DNA of 64,000 nt from Wenzhouxiangella sp. XN79A (GTDB lineage: Bacteria; Pseudomonadota; Gammaproteobacteria; Xanthomonadales; Wenzhouxiangellaceae): contig NZ_JAAWWS010000131.1 in the NCBI RefSeq assembly GCF_012272825.1, positions 124,001 to 188,000 on the forward strand, in the 5' to 3' direction. The position numbers were made by a program, and so were the translations under genes. Of this stretch, positions 16,735 through 26,037 are shown one piece after another; positions within the stretch are counted from its first letter, which is position 1; each line of letters opens with the position of its first letter. The notes under the pieces were generated by a model that had not been told where the DNA came from, did not search any database, and worked only from the letters and a program-made list of their open reading frames with translations.

Positions 16735-17322
16735 TCAGGCCGAACGCCCGCGGGCGTGCAGCGTCTTCATCGCCTCGCCGGCGCGACCGGCCAGGAAATC
16801 GGGCAGCACCGCCACCGAGCGGTCGATGGACTCCACGATGGCGTTCTCGTCGTCGGCCGGCGCGCGACCCAGCACCCAGGGGGTGACCTGCTCGGCCAGG
16901 CCCGGGTGGCCGATGCCGATGCGCAGGCGCCAGAAGTCCTGCGTGCCCAGGTGTCGGAACGTGCTGCGCAGGCCGTTGTGACCGCCGTGACCGCCGCCCT
17001 GCTTCAGCCGTGCGGTGCCCGGCGGCAGGTCCAGCTCGTCGTGCGCGATCAGCACCCTGTCGGCAGGGATCCGATAGAAGTCGGCCGCCGCCCGGATCGA
17101 CTGCCCGGACTCGTTCATGAAGGTCCCGGGCGCCAGCAGCACCGCATCGATGCCGTCGATGCGCGTCTTCAGGGCCTGGCCGTGCAGCTTCTTCTCGTTG
17201 CGCAGTTCGCCGCCGTGGCGTCGAAGCAGCGCATCCAGAAACCAGAACCCGGCATTGTGCCGGGTCCGGTCGTACTTCGGGCCGGGGTTGCCCAGCCCGG
17301 CAATCAGCCAGAGGCCATCCAT
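16735..17322 (-). CDS. pth: Peptidyl-tRNA hydrolase
   Basis: Pth releases tRNA from peptidyl-tRNAs that drop off the ribosome and is essential in most bacteria. The product is 195 residues (E. coli 194). The catalytic His lies in the TRHNAGFWFLD block at residue 22, with Asn in FMNESGQS and the acidic residues of LIAHDELDLPPG completing the site. The GGGHGGHNGLRS loop is present. The gene starts 24 bases downstream of the rplY stop and is followed by ychF, so the three are almost certainly one transcript read from upstream of rplY. Confidence 0.95.
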   Translation of the reverse strand: MDGLWLIAGLGNPGPKYDRTRHNAGFWFLDALLRRHGGELRNEKKLHGQALKTRIDGIDAVLLAPGTFMNESGQSIRAAADFYRIPADRVLIAHDELDLPPGTARLKQGGGHGGHNGLRSTFRHLGTQDFWRLRIGIGHPGLAEQVTPWVLGRAPADDENAIVESIDRSVAVLPDFLAGRAGEAMKTLHARGRSA

Positions 17323-17346
17323 GGATGGACTGTCCGCGGCGCGGCC

Positions 17347-18093
17347 TTACTCGGCCTTGTTCTCGTCGTCGGACGACGCCCCGGACTCGCCTTCGGACTC
17401 GTCGGCCTGTTCGCCTTCGCTTGCATCCTCCGCCTCGCCGACTTCGGGCTCGGCACCTTCGGCCAGCGCGGCATCGGCCTCGGCGGCCAGCTCACCGGAA
17501 CCCTGGCCGGCGCGAACGAACACGGCCGTGACCAGTGCGGCGTTGTAGTCCTCGTCGTACTCGACGGCGGGAATCATCACGCCCTCGGGCAGCGAAAGGT
17601 CGCGCAGCGTGACGGACGCACCCGGCTCCAGCTTGCCGAGATCGACCTCGATGTATTCCGGCAGGTCCTTCGGCAGCGCTTCGATCTCGACGTCCATCAT
17701 CTGGTAGGAAATCACCACGCCGCCCTTCTTGCCGGCCGGCGAGGTTTCCTCGTTGATGAAGTGGACCGGCACCGACATGCGGATGGGCTGGTCGTCCTTC
17801 ACGCGCAGGAAGTCGACGTGCATGATGCGCAGTTTGTAGGGATGGCGCTGCAGGTCGCGCAGGACGACCTTCTGCTTGCGGCCGTCACCGACCGTCAGCT
17901 CGAGGATCGAGGCGTGGAAGGCCTCTTCGTCGGCGGCGTGCAGGATGAAGTCATGTTCCAGCGTCAGCGCGACCGGATCCCGGCCGGCGCCGTACAGCAC
18001 GGCCGGCACCTTGTTCGCGTGACGCAGGCGGCGGCTCGCACCTTTCCCCACATCCTCGCGGACTTCGGCCGGCACCTTGTAGATCTTGCTCAT
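17347..18093 (-). CDS. rplY: 50S ribosomal protein L25 (Ctc form)
   Basis: L25 binds 5S rRNA in the large subunit. This 248-residue protein is the long CTC form, with an N-terminal L25 domain (about 1-95, including VLYGAGRDPVALTLEHD) and a C-terminal beta domain (about 96-195). It ends in an acidic, low-complexity tail of about 50 residues rich in Glu, Ala and Ser. The start at 18093 (MSKIYKVPAEVRED) is the family start; the open frame continues far upstream through the gap without coding character. In most gammaproteobacteria prs is directly upstream, but here the next gene upstream is radA and prs lies 43 kb away. Confidence 0.95.
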   Translation of the reverse strand: MSKIYKVPAEVREDVGKGASRRLRHANKVPAVLYGAGRDPVALTLEHDFILHAADEEAFHASILELTVGDGRKQKVVLRDLQRHPYKLRIMHVDFLRVKDDQPIRMSVPVHFINEETSPAGKKGGVVISYQMMDVEIEALPKDLPEYIEVDLGKLEPGASVTLRDLSLPEGVMIPAVEYDEDYNAALVTAVFVRAGQGSGELAAEADAALAEGAEPEVGEAEDASEGEQADESEGESGASSDDENKAE

Positions 18094-18467
18094 GGAGATG
18101 CCCTTTTCGAATTGGATTGAATGCACCGGACGCCCGCGACCAGGCCTCCGGACCAGCCGCCCATTATAGACCGGGAAGCGGGGCGAGCGAAAGCCCATCA
18201 ACGGCCGGCTCAGTGAACAGGGGCCATCGAAAACGTACCGCGGATGAATGCAGATGAACGCAGATGCAGATCCGCGGGAGCCGGGCCATCTCGATCGGCC
18301 CCGCCGCCGGCTGACGTGATCACTTTCCGGAGCCTCCTGAGGAACAGGCGTGCTCCAGCGGTTCACGAATCGCTCGAGGGTTCTGCAGTGCGGACTTCGA
18401 GGCCCTGGGCGCCATGCCGGCTACTCCCCCCGGTCGACGAACCGGGATGCAGTTCCAATCCGCCTTC
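18094..18467. promoter_or_regulatory. Leader region upstream of rplY
   Basis: This stretch separates radA and its 3' repeat from rplY and must carry the promoter of rplY-pth-ychF. A short imperfect tandem repeat of GATGAA-CGCA type lies at 18242-18275 (GGATGAATGCAGATGAACGC and following). I see no clear -35/-10 pair, hairpin terminator or riboswitch. No gene is supported here. Confidence 0.35.
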
Positions 18468-18577
18468 ATCTGCGGCGTTCTGTCTCCTGGAAAGGACGCT
18501 GCCATTCCCTGCGAGACAGGCCTTGCAGCCAAACGCGCTCCGACTCGCTATCCGTTACACGACGAGTGGCGGGCTAG
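18468..18577 (+). repeat. Second, partial copy of the inverted-repeat element, overlapping the end of radA
   Basis: Positions 18468-18571 match 12546-12649 at 93 of 104 bases with no gaps and in the same orientation. The right end (18553-18577) reads, on the other strand, CTAGCCCGCCACTCGTCGTG, like the terminal repeat of the full element but five bases shorter. The terminal CTAG at 18574-18577 supplies the TAG stop codon of radA. I cannot find a matching left end, so the copy is truncated or diverged. An internal hairpin (CTGTCTC...GAGACAG) is perfect in this copy. Confidence 0.65.
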
Positions 18578-19947
18578 GACTCCGCCTCGCGTGCGGCCGC
18601 CAGGGCGTCGGCCAGGCGCTTGCAGCCGCGCAGATCCAGCTTCGCCTTGACGCCCTTGACGTTGCCGGCCGGGACCAGCGCGGTGCGGAAGCCCTGCTGG
18701 GCGGCTTCGCGCAGGCGCTCCTCGCCGTTGTAGACCGGCCGCAGCTCGCCCGACAGTCCGACTTCGCCGAACGCGACCAGGCCGCGCGGCGGCGGCTTCT
18801 CGCGCAGTGAGGATTGCAAGGCCAGGGCCACGGCCAGGTCGGATGCGGTTTCGCCGACGCGGATGCCGCCGGTGACGTTGACGAACACGTCCTGGTCACC
18901 GACCTGGATGCCGCAATGACGGTGCATGACGGCGAGCAGCATCGCCAGCCGGCCGGCATCGATCCCGACCGCGACGCGACGCGGCTGCGACAGGCTGCTG
19001 GGTGCGACCAGCGCCTGGACTTCGACCAGCATCGGCCGGGTGCCCTCGCGGGTGACCAGCACGCAGGAGCCGGCAGCCGGCTCGCTGTCCTCGGACAAGA
19101 AGATCGCCGAGGGGTTGGACACGGCGCGCAGGCCGCCGTCGGTCATCGCGAACACGCCGAGCTCGTTGGCTGCGCCGAAGCGGTTCTTGACCGAGCGGAT
19201 CAAACGGAAGCGGCTGCCGGAATCGGACTCGAAGTACAGCACGCCGTCGACCATGTGTTCGAGCACCCGCGGTCCGGCCAGCGCGCCTTCCTTGGTCACG
19301 TGGCCGACCAGCACCACGCTGCAGCCGGTCTGCTTGGCGAACTGGACCAGCCGCGACGCGCATTCGCGGACCTGGGCCACCGCACCGGGCGCAGACTGGA
19401 GCGCGTCGCTCCACAGCGTCTGGATCGAATCGACGACCAGGAAGCGCGGCCGGTTGGCCGCGGCAGTGGCCAGGATGGTTTCCAGCCGGGTCTCGGTCAG
19501 GCATTCCAGCCGCTCCGGGTCCAGGCCCAGCCGGCGCGCCCGCATCGCGACCTGGGCGGCCGATTCCTCGCCGGTCACGTACAGCGACTTCAGCCGTTCG
19601 GCCACCGCGGCCTGGGCCTGCAGCAGCAGCGTCGACTTGCCGATGCCGGGGTCTCCGCCGATCAGGGTCACCGACCCCGGCACCAGTCCGCCGCCGAGAA
19701 CGCGATCGAGCTCGCTCAGCCCGGACGAGAAGCGCGGGGTGTCCTCGGCCTTGACCGCGCCGAGCGTGACGACCTCGGCCGAGGCCTCGCCGGTCCAGCT
19801 GCGGGTGCGCTGACGCGGTCCGCCGGTGTCGGCCGGGACGCTTTCCTCGAGGCTGTTCCAGGCGCCGCAGTCCGGGCACTGTCCGGACCACTTGGGCTGG
19901 CTGGCGCCGCATTCGCCGCAGACGTACAGGGTCTTGGTCTTCGCCAT
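18574..19947 (-). CDS. radA: DNA repair protein RadA
   Basis: RadA is a RecA-like ATPase that promotes branch migration of recombination intermediates. The 457-residue protein has the N-terminal zinc finger (C10, C13, C24, C27), Walker A GGDPGIGKST at residues 97-106, the RadA-specific KNRFG motif in SVKNRFGAANELG, and a C-terminal Lon-protease-like domain (from about residue 280; FGEVGLSGELRPV). The start at 19947 (MAKTKTLYVCGECG) is the family start. Its stop codon lies in the end of a repeat element. It diverges from pspF across 52 bases, so the two promoters must be tightly packed or overlapping. Confidence 0.95.
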   Translation of the reverse strand: MAKTKTLYVCGECGASQPKWSGQCPDCGAWNSLEESVPADTGGPRQRTRSWTGEASAEVVTLGAVKAEDTPRFSSGLSELDRVLGGGLVPGSVTLIGGDPGIGKSTLLLQAQAAVAERLKSLYVTGEESAAQVAMRARRLGLDPERLECLTETRLETILATAAANRPRFLVVDSIQTLWSDALQSAPGAVAQVRECASRLVQFAKQTGCSVVLVGHVTKEGALAGPRVLEHMVDGVLYFESDSGSRFRLIRSVKNRFGAANELGVFAMTDGGLRAVSNPSAIFLSEDSEPAAGSCVLVTREGTRPMLVEVQALVAPSSLSQPRRVAVGIDAGRLAMLLAVMHRHCGIQVGDQDVFVNVTGGIRVGETASDLAVALALQSSLREKPPPRGLVAFGEVGLSGELRPVYNGEERLREAAQQGFRTALVPAGNVKGVKAKLDLRGCKRLADALAAAREAES

Positions 19948-19999
19948 GACGCTATTCTCGCAGAAGCGGCCGCGGGGAACCGGCCCGGGCCGCCGTACA

Positions 20000-21010
20000 A
20001 TGACTGCGATCCTTGATGCGGAGCGCCCCGGCGTGCAGCGCGAAGAGCAACCCCTGATCGGCGAGTCCGGCGCCTTCCTGTCGGTGCTGGAGCGCGCCTC
20101 GAAGGCGGCCCGTCTCGACCGCCCGCTGCTGATCGTCGGCGAGCGCGGCACCGGCAAGGAACTGATCGCCGAGCGGGTCCATTTCCTGTCGCCGCGCTGG
20201 GACCAGCCGCTGGTCAAGCTCAACTGCGCGGCGATCAGCCCCGCCCTGCTCGAATCGGAATTGTTCGGCCACGAGGCCGGCGCCTTCACCGACGCGGCCC
20301 GGACCCGGATCGGCCGCTTCGAACAGGCCGACGGCGGCACCCTGGTGCTCGACGAACTGGCCACCACGGCCCCGGCCGTGCAGGAAAAGATCCTGCGCAT
20401 CATCGAGTACGGCGAGTTCGAGCGACTCGGCAGTTCACAGACCAGGCAGATCGACGTTCGCGTGATCGGCGCCACCAACGAGGACCTGCCGGCGCTGGCC
20501 CGGGCCGGCCGCTTCCGCGCCGACCTGCTGGACCGGCTGTCGTTCGACGTGATCACGCTGCCACCGCTGCGCGAACGCGCCGACGACATCGTGCCGCTGG
20601 CCGAGCACTTCGCGATCCGGATGAGCCGCGAACTCGGCCGGGCGCTGTTCGCCGGGTTCACCGCCACCGCCGTCGAACAGCTGCTGCACTGGCCCTGGCC
20701 GGGCAACGTGCGCGAATTGAAGAACGTGATCGAACGCGCGGTGTATCGACTGGAGTCGGCCGACCAGCGGATCGACGCGCTGCAGTTCGACCCGTTCGAA
20801 TCGCCGTGGCGGCCGGCCTTCGTCGATCCGAACGCCACCCCGACGCGGCCGCCCGAGGACCTCAAGGCCTGGCTGGCCGAACAGGAACAGCGCTGGATCG
20901 AACAGGCGCTGTCCGAATGCGGCCACCACCAGAAGCGCACGGCCGCGCGGCTGGGGCTGAGCTACGATCAGCTGCGCGCGGCGCTGCGCAAGTACGGGAT
21001 TTCGCGGTAG
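20000..21010 (+). CDS. pspF: PspF-like sigma54 activator with GAFTDA loop
   Basis: PspF is the enhancer-binding AAA+ activator of the phage-shock-protein genes; it acts with sigma54 RNA polymerase. The 336-residue protein has no N-terminal receiver domain, as in E. coli PspF (325 residues). Walker A is GERGTGKE (47-54). Other PspF-like blocks are GRFEQADGGTLVLDELAT, then VQEKILRIIEYGEFERLG and FRADLLDRLSFDVITLPPLR. The C-terminal Fis-type helix-turn-helix is TAARLGLSYDQLRAALRKYG. The sigma54-contacting loop reads GAFTDA (94-99) instead of GAFTGA. No pspABC genes lie in the window. The 3' end overlaps the convergent alr gene by 43 bases. Confidence 0.85.
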   Translation: MTAILDAERPGVQREEQPLIGESGAFLSVLERASKAARLDRPLLIVGERGTGKELIAERVHFLSPRWDQPLVKLNCAAISPALLESELFGHEAGAFTDAARTRIGRFEQADGGTLVLDELATTAPAVQEKILRIIEYGEFERLGSSQTRQIDVRVIGATNEDLPALARAGRFRADLLDRLSFDVITLPPLRERADDIVPLAEHFAIRMSRELGRALFAGFTATAVEQLLHWPWPGNVRELKNVIERAVYRLESADQRIDALQFDPFESPWRPAFVDPNATPTRPPEDLKAWLAEQEQRWIEQALSECGHHQKRTAARLGLSYDQLRAALRKYGISR

Positions 21011-22068
21011 CGGACCCGGCGCGTGACGCGGCAGACCAGCTCGTACGGGATGGTTCCGGCGGCGCGCGCAATTTCTTCGACCGGAAGCCCCCGGCCCCAC
21101 AGCACCACCGGGTCGCCGACGGCGGCATCCGGCTGACCGGCGAGGTCGACCGTGGCCATATCCATCGAGACCCGGCCGGCCAGCGCCTGGCGCCGCCCGT
21201 TGACCAGCACCGGCGTGCCGTCCGGCAGGTTGCGCGGATAGCCGTCGCCGTAGCCGATCGCGGCCACGCCGATCCGCACGTCGCGCGCGGCGCGGTAGCG
21301 CGCGCCGTAGCCGACCGCGTCGCCGGCCGGCACGTCGCGTACCGAGATCAGCCGGGATTCCAGCGTCATGACCGGATCGAGGCCGAGCTCGGGACCGTCG
21401 CGATCGGCCAGCGGCGAGACCCCGTAGGGCAGCAACCCGGCCCGGACCCAGTCGCGACGTGCACCGGGGCGGGTCAGCAGCGCGGCGCTGTTGGCCACGC
21501 AATGCGGGCCGTCCAGGCCGGCCACGGCGGCGTCGAAGGCCGCCAGCTGGTGGTCGGTCATCGCGCCCTCGGGGTCATCGGCGCAGGCGAAGTGGGTCAT
21601 CAGCACGACCGTCTCCACGCCGGGCAGCGCGTGCAGGCGGCGATAGGCCGCCTCGGCCGCCTCCAGCGCGAAACCCAGTCGGTGCATGCCGCTGTCGAGC
21701 TTCAGCCAGACCCGCGGCCCGGGCGAGCCGCCGGCGGCTTCGATCCAGTGCAGTTGCTCCGGCGAATGCACGACCATTTCCAGCGCCAGCGCGTCGACCA
21801 CCGGCAGCTCTTCGGCCGCCATCACGCCCTCGAGCAGCAATACCGGGGTGCGCGGATCCAGCGCACGGATCGCACGGGCCTCGTCGAGCGTGGCCACCGC
21901 CAGCAGGTCGGCCTCGACCAGCGCCGGCAGGCAACGCTCCAGTCCGTGGCCGTAGGCATCGGCCTTGACCACGGCCATCACCCGCGCCTCGCCGGCCCAG
22001 CCCCGCACCCGATCGAGGTTGCGGGCCAGCGCTGCAACATCGATGACGGCTTCGGTACCTCGCGCCAT
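20968..22068 (-). CDS. alr: Alanine racemase
   Basis: Alr is a PLP enzyme that makes D-alanine for peptidoglycan. The 366-residue protein has the PLP lysine at K35 in VVKADAYGHG and the catalytic Tyr of the C-terminal domain in AVGYGARYRA, with the GYGDGYPR and GRVSMDM blocks. The length fits the family (about 360). In many gammaproteobacteria alr sits near radA or dnaB; here pspF lies between alr and radA on the other strand. The gene is 48 bases downstream of cysNC on the same strand and may be read from that operon or from its own promoter. Confidence 0.94.
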   Translation of the reverse strand: MARGTEAVIDVAALARNLDRVRGWAGEARVMAVVKADAYGHGLERCLPALVEADLLAVATLDEARAIRALDPRTPVLLLEGVMAAEELPVVDALALEMVVHSPEQLHWIEAAGGSPGPRVWLKLDSGMHRLGFALEAAEAAYRRLHALPGVETVVLMTHFACADDPEGAMTDHQLAAFDAAVAGLDGPHCVANSAALLTRPGARRDWVRAGLLPYGVSPLADRDGPELGLDPVMTLESRLISVRDVPAGDAVGYGARYRAARDVRIGVAAIGYGDGYPRNLPDGTPVLVNGRRQALAGRVSMDMATVDLAGQPDAAVGDPVVLWGRGLPVEEIARAAGTIPYELVCRVTRRVRYREIPYLRSAARS

Positions 22069-22116
22069 GAACTCGCGCTCCAGGGAAAGAAGGGAATCGG
22101 CCGACCGCGGCGGGCT

Positions 22117-24021
22117 TCAGCCGATCAGGATGCCGCGACGTTTCAGGTAGGCCAGCAGCTCTTCGACGCACTCGTCGACGCTGAGTTCAGCGGTATCGAC
22201 CACGATTTCGGGCTCTTCCGGGGCTTCGTACGGTGAATCGATGCCGGTGAAGTTGCGGATCACGCCGGCCCGCGCCTTGGCATACAGGCCCTTGGGGTCA
22301 CGCGATTCGCAGACCTCCAGCGGCGCGTCGACGTGGATCTCGATGAACTCGCCGTCTTCCATCAGCTCGCGGACCAGCGCACGATCGGCCCGGAACGGCG
22401 AAATGAACGCCGACAGCACGACCAGGCCGGCGTCGGCCATCAGCCGGGCGACTTCGCCGATCCGCCGGATGTTCTCGACCCGGTCCTCGTCGGTGAAGCC
22501 CAGGTCGCGATTGAGCCCGTGGCGGACGTTGTCGCCGTCGAGCAGATAACTGTGGTGCCCGCGCTGGAACAGCGCCTGCTCCAGCGCGTTGGCCACGGTC
22601 GATTTGCCGGCGCCGGACAGCCCGGTGAACCACAGCACGGCCGGCCGCTGCGCCTTCTGGGCCGCGCGCGAGCGCTTGTCGACGCTCTGGCGGTGCCAGG
22701 TCACGTTCTCGGACTTGTCGGTCAGCGCGTCGGTGACCGGACGGACGATCATCCCGGCGCCGACGGTCAGGTTGCTGACCCGGTCGACCAGGATGAACGC
22801 ACCGCTGCCGGGCTGTGAGTGGTAGGCGTCGAAGGCCAGCGCGCGGCCGGTGCGGATGCGGCAATGACCGATCTCGTTGAGCGCGAGCTGCTCGGCCGGC
22901 TGGTGTTCGAGGGTATTGACGTCGATGCGGTGATGGATGGCCTCCGGCGTTGCCGGCAGCTCGGTGGCGGCCAGCTTCATGTCGTACTGCCGGCCCGGCA
23001 GCATCGGCCGGTCGTGCATCCAGACCACCCGCGCGTCGAAGCAATCGCCGACGCGCGGCAGCTGCTCGGCGTGGACCAGCATGTCGCCGCGAGAGACGTC
23101 GATCTCGTCGGCCAGGGTCAGGGTCAGCGACTGTCCGGCCACGCCCCGATCGACGGCACGCCCGTGCAACAGCACCTCGGCCACCTCGCTGCGCCGGCCC
23201 GATGGCAGGACCACGACCGGATCGCCGGGCGCCACGCATCCGCCGGCCAGCTGGCCGCAGAAGCCGCGGAAATCGGATCGGCTGCGGTTGACGTACTGGA
23301 CCGGGAATCGCATCGGCCGCCGCGAATCGTCACCGCCGCCGGCCGGCACGGACTCCAGCCACTCGAGCACGCTCGGACCGTCGTACCAGGTCATCGACTC
23401 CGACGGCCGGGTCACGTTGGCGCCGGTCAGCGCGCTGACCGGCACGCAGCGGTAGTGCGCGATGCCGAGCTGGCGCGCGAAGTCCTCGTAGTCGCGTTCG
23501 ATCGCCTCGAAGGTGGCGCGATCGTGGTCGACGGCGTCCATCTTGTTGACCGCGACGAGCACCTGCTCGATGCCGAGCAGGTGGACCAGGTAGCTGTGTC
23601 GACGCGTCTGGACCTGCATGCCGCGGGTGGCGTCGACCAGCACCACCGCCGCGCGCGCAGTCGAGGCCCCGGTCACCATGTTGCGGGTGTACTGCTCGTG
23701 GCCGGGGGTGTCGGCGATGATGAACTTGCGCGACTCGGTGGTGAAATAGCGGTAGGCGACGTCGATCGTGATGCCCTGCTCACGCTCGGCCTGGAGGCCG
23801 TCGACCAGCAGCGCCAGGTCCGGCGCATCACCGGTCGTGCCGTACTTGCGCGAGTCGCGTTCGACGGCGGCCAGCTGGTCCTCGAACACCTGCTGGGTAT
23901 CGAACAGCAGCCGACCGATCAGCGTCGACTTGCCGTCGTCGACCGAGCCGCAGGTGATGAAGCGCAGCAGGTCCTTGCCGCGGTGCTGCTCGAGGTAGGC
24001 GTGGATGTCGAACTCGGTCAT
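22117..24021 (-). CDS. cysNC: Bifunctional sulfate adenylyltransferase subunit 1/adenylylsulfate kinase
   Basis: This fused 634-residue enzyme couples GTP hydrolysis to the synthesis of adenylylsulfate (with CysD) and then phosphorylates it to PAPS. The CysN part (1 to about 440) has the G1 loop GSVDDGKST (25-33), [12 protein letters not shown] and VNKMD; domains II and III follow. The CysC part (about 460-630) has its own P-loop GLSGAGKST (467-475), then [15 protein letters not shown] and the [12 protein letters not shown] block. E. coli has two separate genes; the fusion is common in other proteobacteria. It starts one base after cysD ends, so the pair is co-translated. Confidence 0.95.
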   Translation of the reverse strand: MTEFDIHAYLEQHRGKDLLRFITCGSVDDGKSTLIGRLLFDTQQVFEDQLAAVERDSRKYGTTGDAPDLALLVDGLQAEREQGITIDVAYRYFTTESRKFIIADTPGHEQYTRNMVTGASTARAAVVLVDATRGMQVQTRRHSYLVHLLGIEQVLVAVNKMDAVDHDRATFEAIERDYEDFARQLGIAHYRCVPVSALTGANVTRPSESMTWYDGPSVLEWLESVPAGGGDDSRRPMRFPVQYVNRSRSDFRGFCGQLAGGCVAPGDPVVVLPSGRRSEVAEVLLHGRAVDRGVAGQSLTLTLADEIDVSRGDMLVHAEQLPRVGDCFDARVVWMHDRPMLPGRQYDMKLAATELPATPEAIHHRIDVNTLEHQPAEQLALNEIGHCRIRTGRALAFDAYHSQPGSGAFILVDRVSNLTVGAGMIVRPVTDALTDKSENVTWHRQSVDKRSRAAQKAQRPAVLWFTGLSGAGKSTVANALEQALFQRGHHSYLLDGDNVRHGLNRDLGFTDEDRVENIRRIGEVARLMADAGLVVLSAFISPFRADRALVRELMEDGEFIEIHVDAPLEVCESRDPKGLYAKARAGVIRNFTGIDSPYEAPEEPEIVVDTAELSVDECVEELLAYLKRRGILIG

Positions 24022-24022
24022 G

Positions 24023-24940
24023 TCAGAAGTATCCCTGCTGCTTCTTCTGTTCCATCGACGAGGCGGCGTCGTGGTCGATCGCGCGGCCCTGACGCTCGGA
24101 GGAGCGTGCGACCAGCATCTCGTGGATGATGTCCGGCAGCGTGGCGGCCTCGGAGCGGATCGCGCCGGTCAGCGGGTAGCAACCCAGTGTGCGGAAGCGC
24201 ACGCGTTCCATCCGCGGCGTTTCCCCCGGCTCCAGCGGCAGCCGGTCGTCGTCGACGACGATCAGCATGCCGTTGCGATCGACGACCGGGCGCTCGTCGG
24301 CGAAATACAGCGACGGCACCGGGATGTTCTCGAGGTGGATGTACTGCCAGACGTCGAGCTCGGTCCAGTTCGACAGCGGGAACACCCGGATGCTCTCGCC
24401 GTCGGCGACCCGGCCGTTGTACAGGTTCCAGAGTTCCGGCCGCTGGTTCTTCGGATCCCAGCGGTGATGCCGATCGCGGAACGAGAACACCCGCTCCTTG
24501 GCCCGCGACCGCTCCTCGTCGCGCCGCGCGCCGCCGAATGCCGCGTCGACCCGGTACCTGGTCAAGGCCTGTTTGAGCGCCTGGGTCTTCAGCACGTCGG
24601 TATGGACACCCGGGCTGTGGTCGATCGGGTTGATGCCCTGCTCCAGCCCCTCGACGTTGCGGTGCGTGATCAGTTCGATGTCGTCTTCGGCCGCGACCCG
24701 GTCGCGGAACGCGTAGACCTCCTGGAACTTCCAGGTCGTATCGATGTTGAGCAGCGAAAACGGCAGCCGGCCCGGCGCGAAGGCCTTGCGCGCCAGGTGC
24801 AGCATGACCGCAGAGTCCTTGCCGATCGAGTACAGCATGACCGGGCGCTGGGCCGTGGCCGCGACCTCGCGGATGATGTGGACGGACTCCGCTTCCAGTG
24901 CCTCGAGATGGGTCAGCCGGCAATCGGCATCGGTGCTCAT
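24023..24940 (-). CDS. cysD: Sulfate adenylyltransferase subunit 2
   Basis: CysD is the catalytic subunit of ATP sulfurylase, a PP-loop enzyme. The 305-residue protein has the PP-loop SIGKDS in [16 protein letters not shown] (about 35-48), and conserved blocks [34 protein letters not shown] and [18 protein letters not shown]. The start at 24940 ([16 protein letters not shown]) overlaps the galU stop by four bases (ATGA). The order galU-cysD-cysNC on one strand is unusual. No cysH, cysI or cysJ is present nearby, so the PAPS made may serve sulfation as well as, or instead of, sulfate reduction. Confidence 0.96.
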   Translation of the reverse strand: MSTDADCRLTHLEALEAESVHIIREVAATAQRPVMLYSIGKDSAVMLHLARKAFAPGRLPFSLLNIDTTWKFQEVYAFRDRVAAEDDIELITHRNVEGLEQGINPIDHSPGVHTDVLKTQALKQALTRYRVDAAFGGARRDEERSRAKERVFSFRDRHHRWDPKNQRPELWNLYNGRVADGESIRVFPLSNWTELDVWQYIHLENIPVPSLYFADERPVVDRNGMLIVVDDDRLPLEPGETPRMERVRFRTLGCYPLTGAIRSEAATLPDIIHEMLVARSSERQGRAIDHDAASSMEQKKQQGYF

Positions 24941-25824
24941 GCGCTCACCTCGCGATCGCGCAGGAAGGCGGCAAAGTCCGCGCCCAGCTCGGGGTGGTTC
25001 AGCGCATAGTCGACGGTGGCCCGGAGGTAGCCGAGCTTGCTGCCGCAGTCGTAATGAGTGCCCTCGAACTCGAGGCAGTCCACGCCCTGCTCGTCGATCA
25101 GCGAGGCGATCGCGTCGGTCAGCTGGATCTCGCCGCGATGATCCGGCGCGGTGGTTTCGAGCAGCTGGAAGATCCGCGGGGTAAGGATGTAGCGACCGAC
25201 CACGGCCAGGTTCGAGGGCGCGTCCTCGGGTGCCGGCTTCTCGACGATGCCGCGCACCGAATGGAACCGTTCGCCGGACTCGGCCTCGATATCGACCACG
25301 CCGTAGTGCTGGGTGCGCGACGGCTCGACCGCCTCGACGCTGATCACCGAGCGGCCGGTGGCCGCGTAGCGTTCGGCCAGCTGCATCATCACCGGTCGGT
25401 CGCCGGCCTCGATCAGGTCGTCGGCCAGGATCACCCCGAACGGCTTGTCGCCGACCAGCGGCCGCGCGCACAGCACCGCGTGGCCGAGGCCGAGCGCTTC
25501 GCGCTGGCGTACGTAGACGCAGTGGATGCCCTCCGGCAGCACGCCGCGCACGGTATCGAGCAGGTCCTGCTTGCCGCGCTGGGCCAGCTCGGTTTCGAGC
25601 TCGTAGGCCATGTCGAAATGGTCCTCCAGCGCGCGCTTGGTGCGGCCGGTGACGAACACCAGGGTCCGGGCCCCGGCCGCGATCGCTTCTTCCACTGCGT
25701 ACTGGATCAGCGGCTTGTCGACGATCGGGAGCATTTCCTTCGGGCTGGCCTTGGTCGCCGGCAGGAACCGGGTGCCGAGACCGGCCACGGGAAAGACCAC
25801 CGTTTCGATGGCGCTGCGGGTCAT
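24937..25824 (-). CDS. galU: UTP-glucose-1-phosphate uridylyltransferase
   Basis: GalU makes UDP-glucose for lipopolysaccharide, exopolysaccharide and glycogen-type pathways. The 295-residue protein has the nucleotidyltransferase signature [20 protein letters not shown] (about 13-32), then [33 protein letters not shown] with the catalytic DD in ILADDLIE, and the GGT-like [13 protein letters not shown] end. It is the first gene of a galU-cysD-cysNC run. Its promoter should lie in the 213-base gap (25825-26037) shared divergently with the dehydrogenase at 26038. Confidence 0.95.
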   Translation of the reverse strand: MTRSAIETVVFPVAGLGTRFLPATKASPKEMLPIVDKPLIQYAVEEAIAAGARTLVFVTGRTKRALEDHFDMAYELETELAQRGKQDLLDTVRGVLPEGIHCVYVRQREALGLGHAVLCARPLVGDKPFGVILADDLIEAGDRPVMMQLAERYAATGRSVISVEAVEPSRTQHYGVVDIEAESGERFHSVRGIVEKPAPEDAPSNLAVVGRYILTPRIFQLLETTAPDHRGEIQLTDAIASLIDEQGVDCLEFEGTHYDCGSKLGYLRATVDYALNHPELGADFAAFLRDREVSA

Positions 25825-26037
25825 GGAGCTTGTCCTCGAGACGCGTGACTGCGAGGTATTCTACCCGGCCCGATTTCGGCCTGTCCGGGCCCGGCCGGCG
25901 CCGTCATGAAATCGTCATGCCCGTGGCCACCGCGCTTCGTTGGTAACGACTCGGGGCTTCACATCGAAGGCACATCGACCGCCCGTGCGCCGCGGCCGGG
26001 TACAGTGAACGATCAACGAGACCGGAGGCCGACTGCC

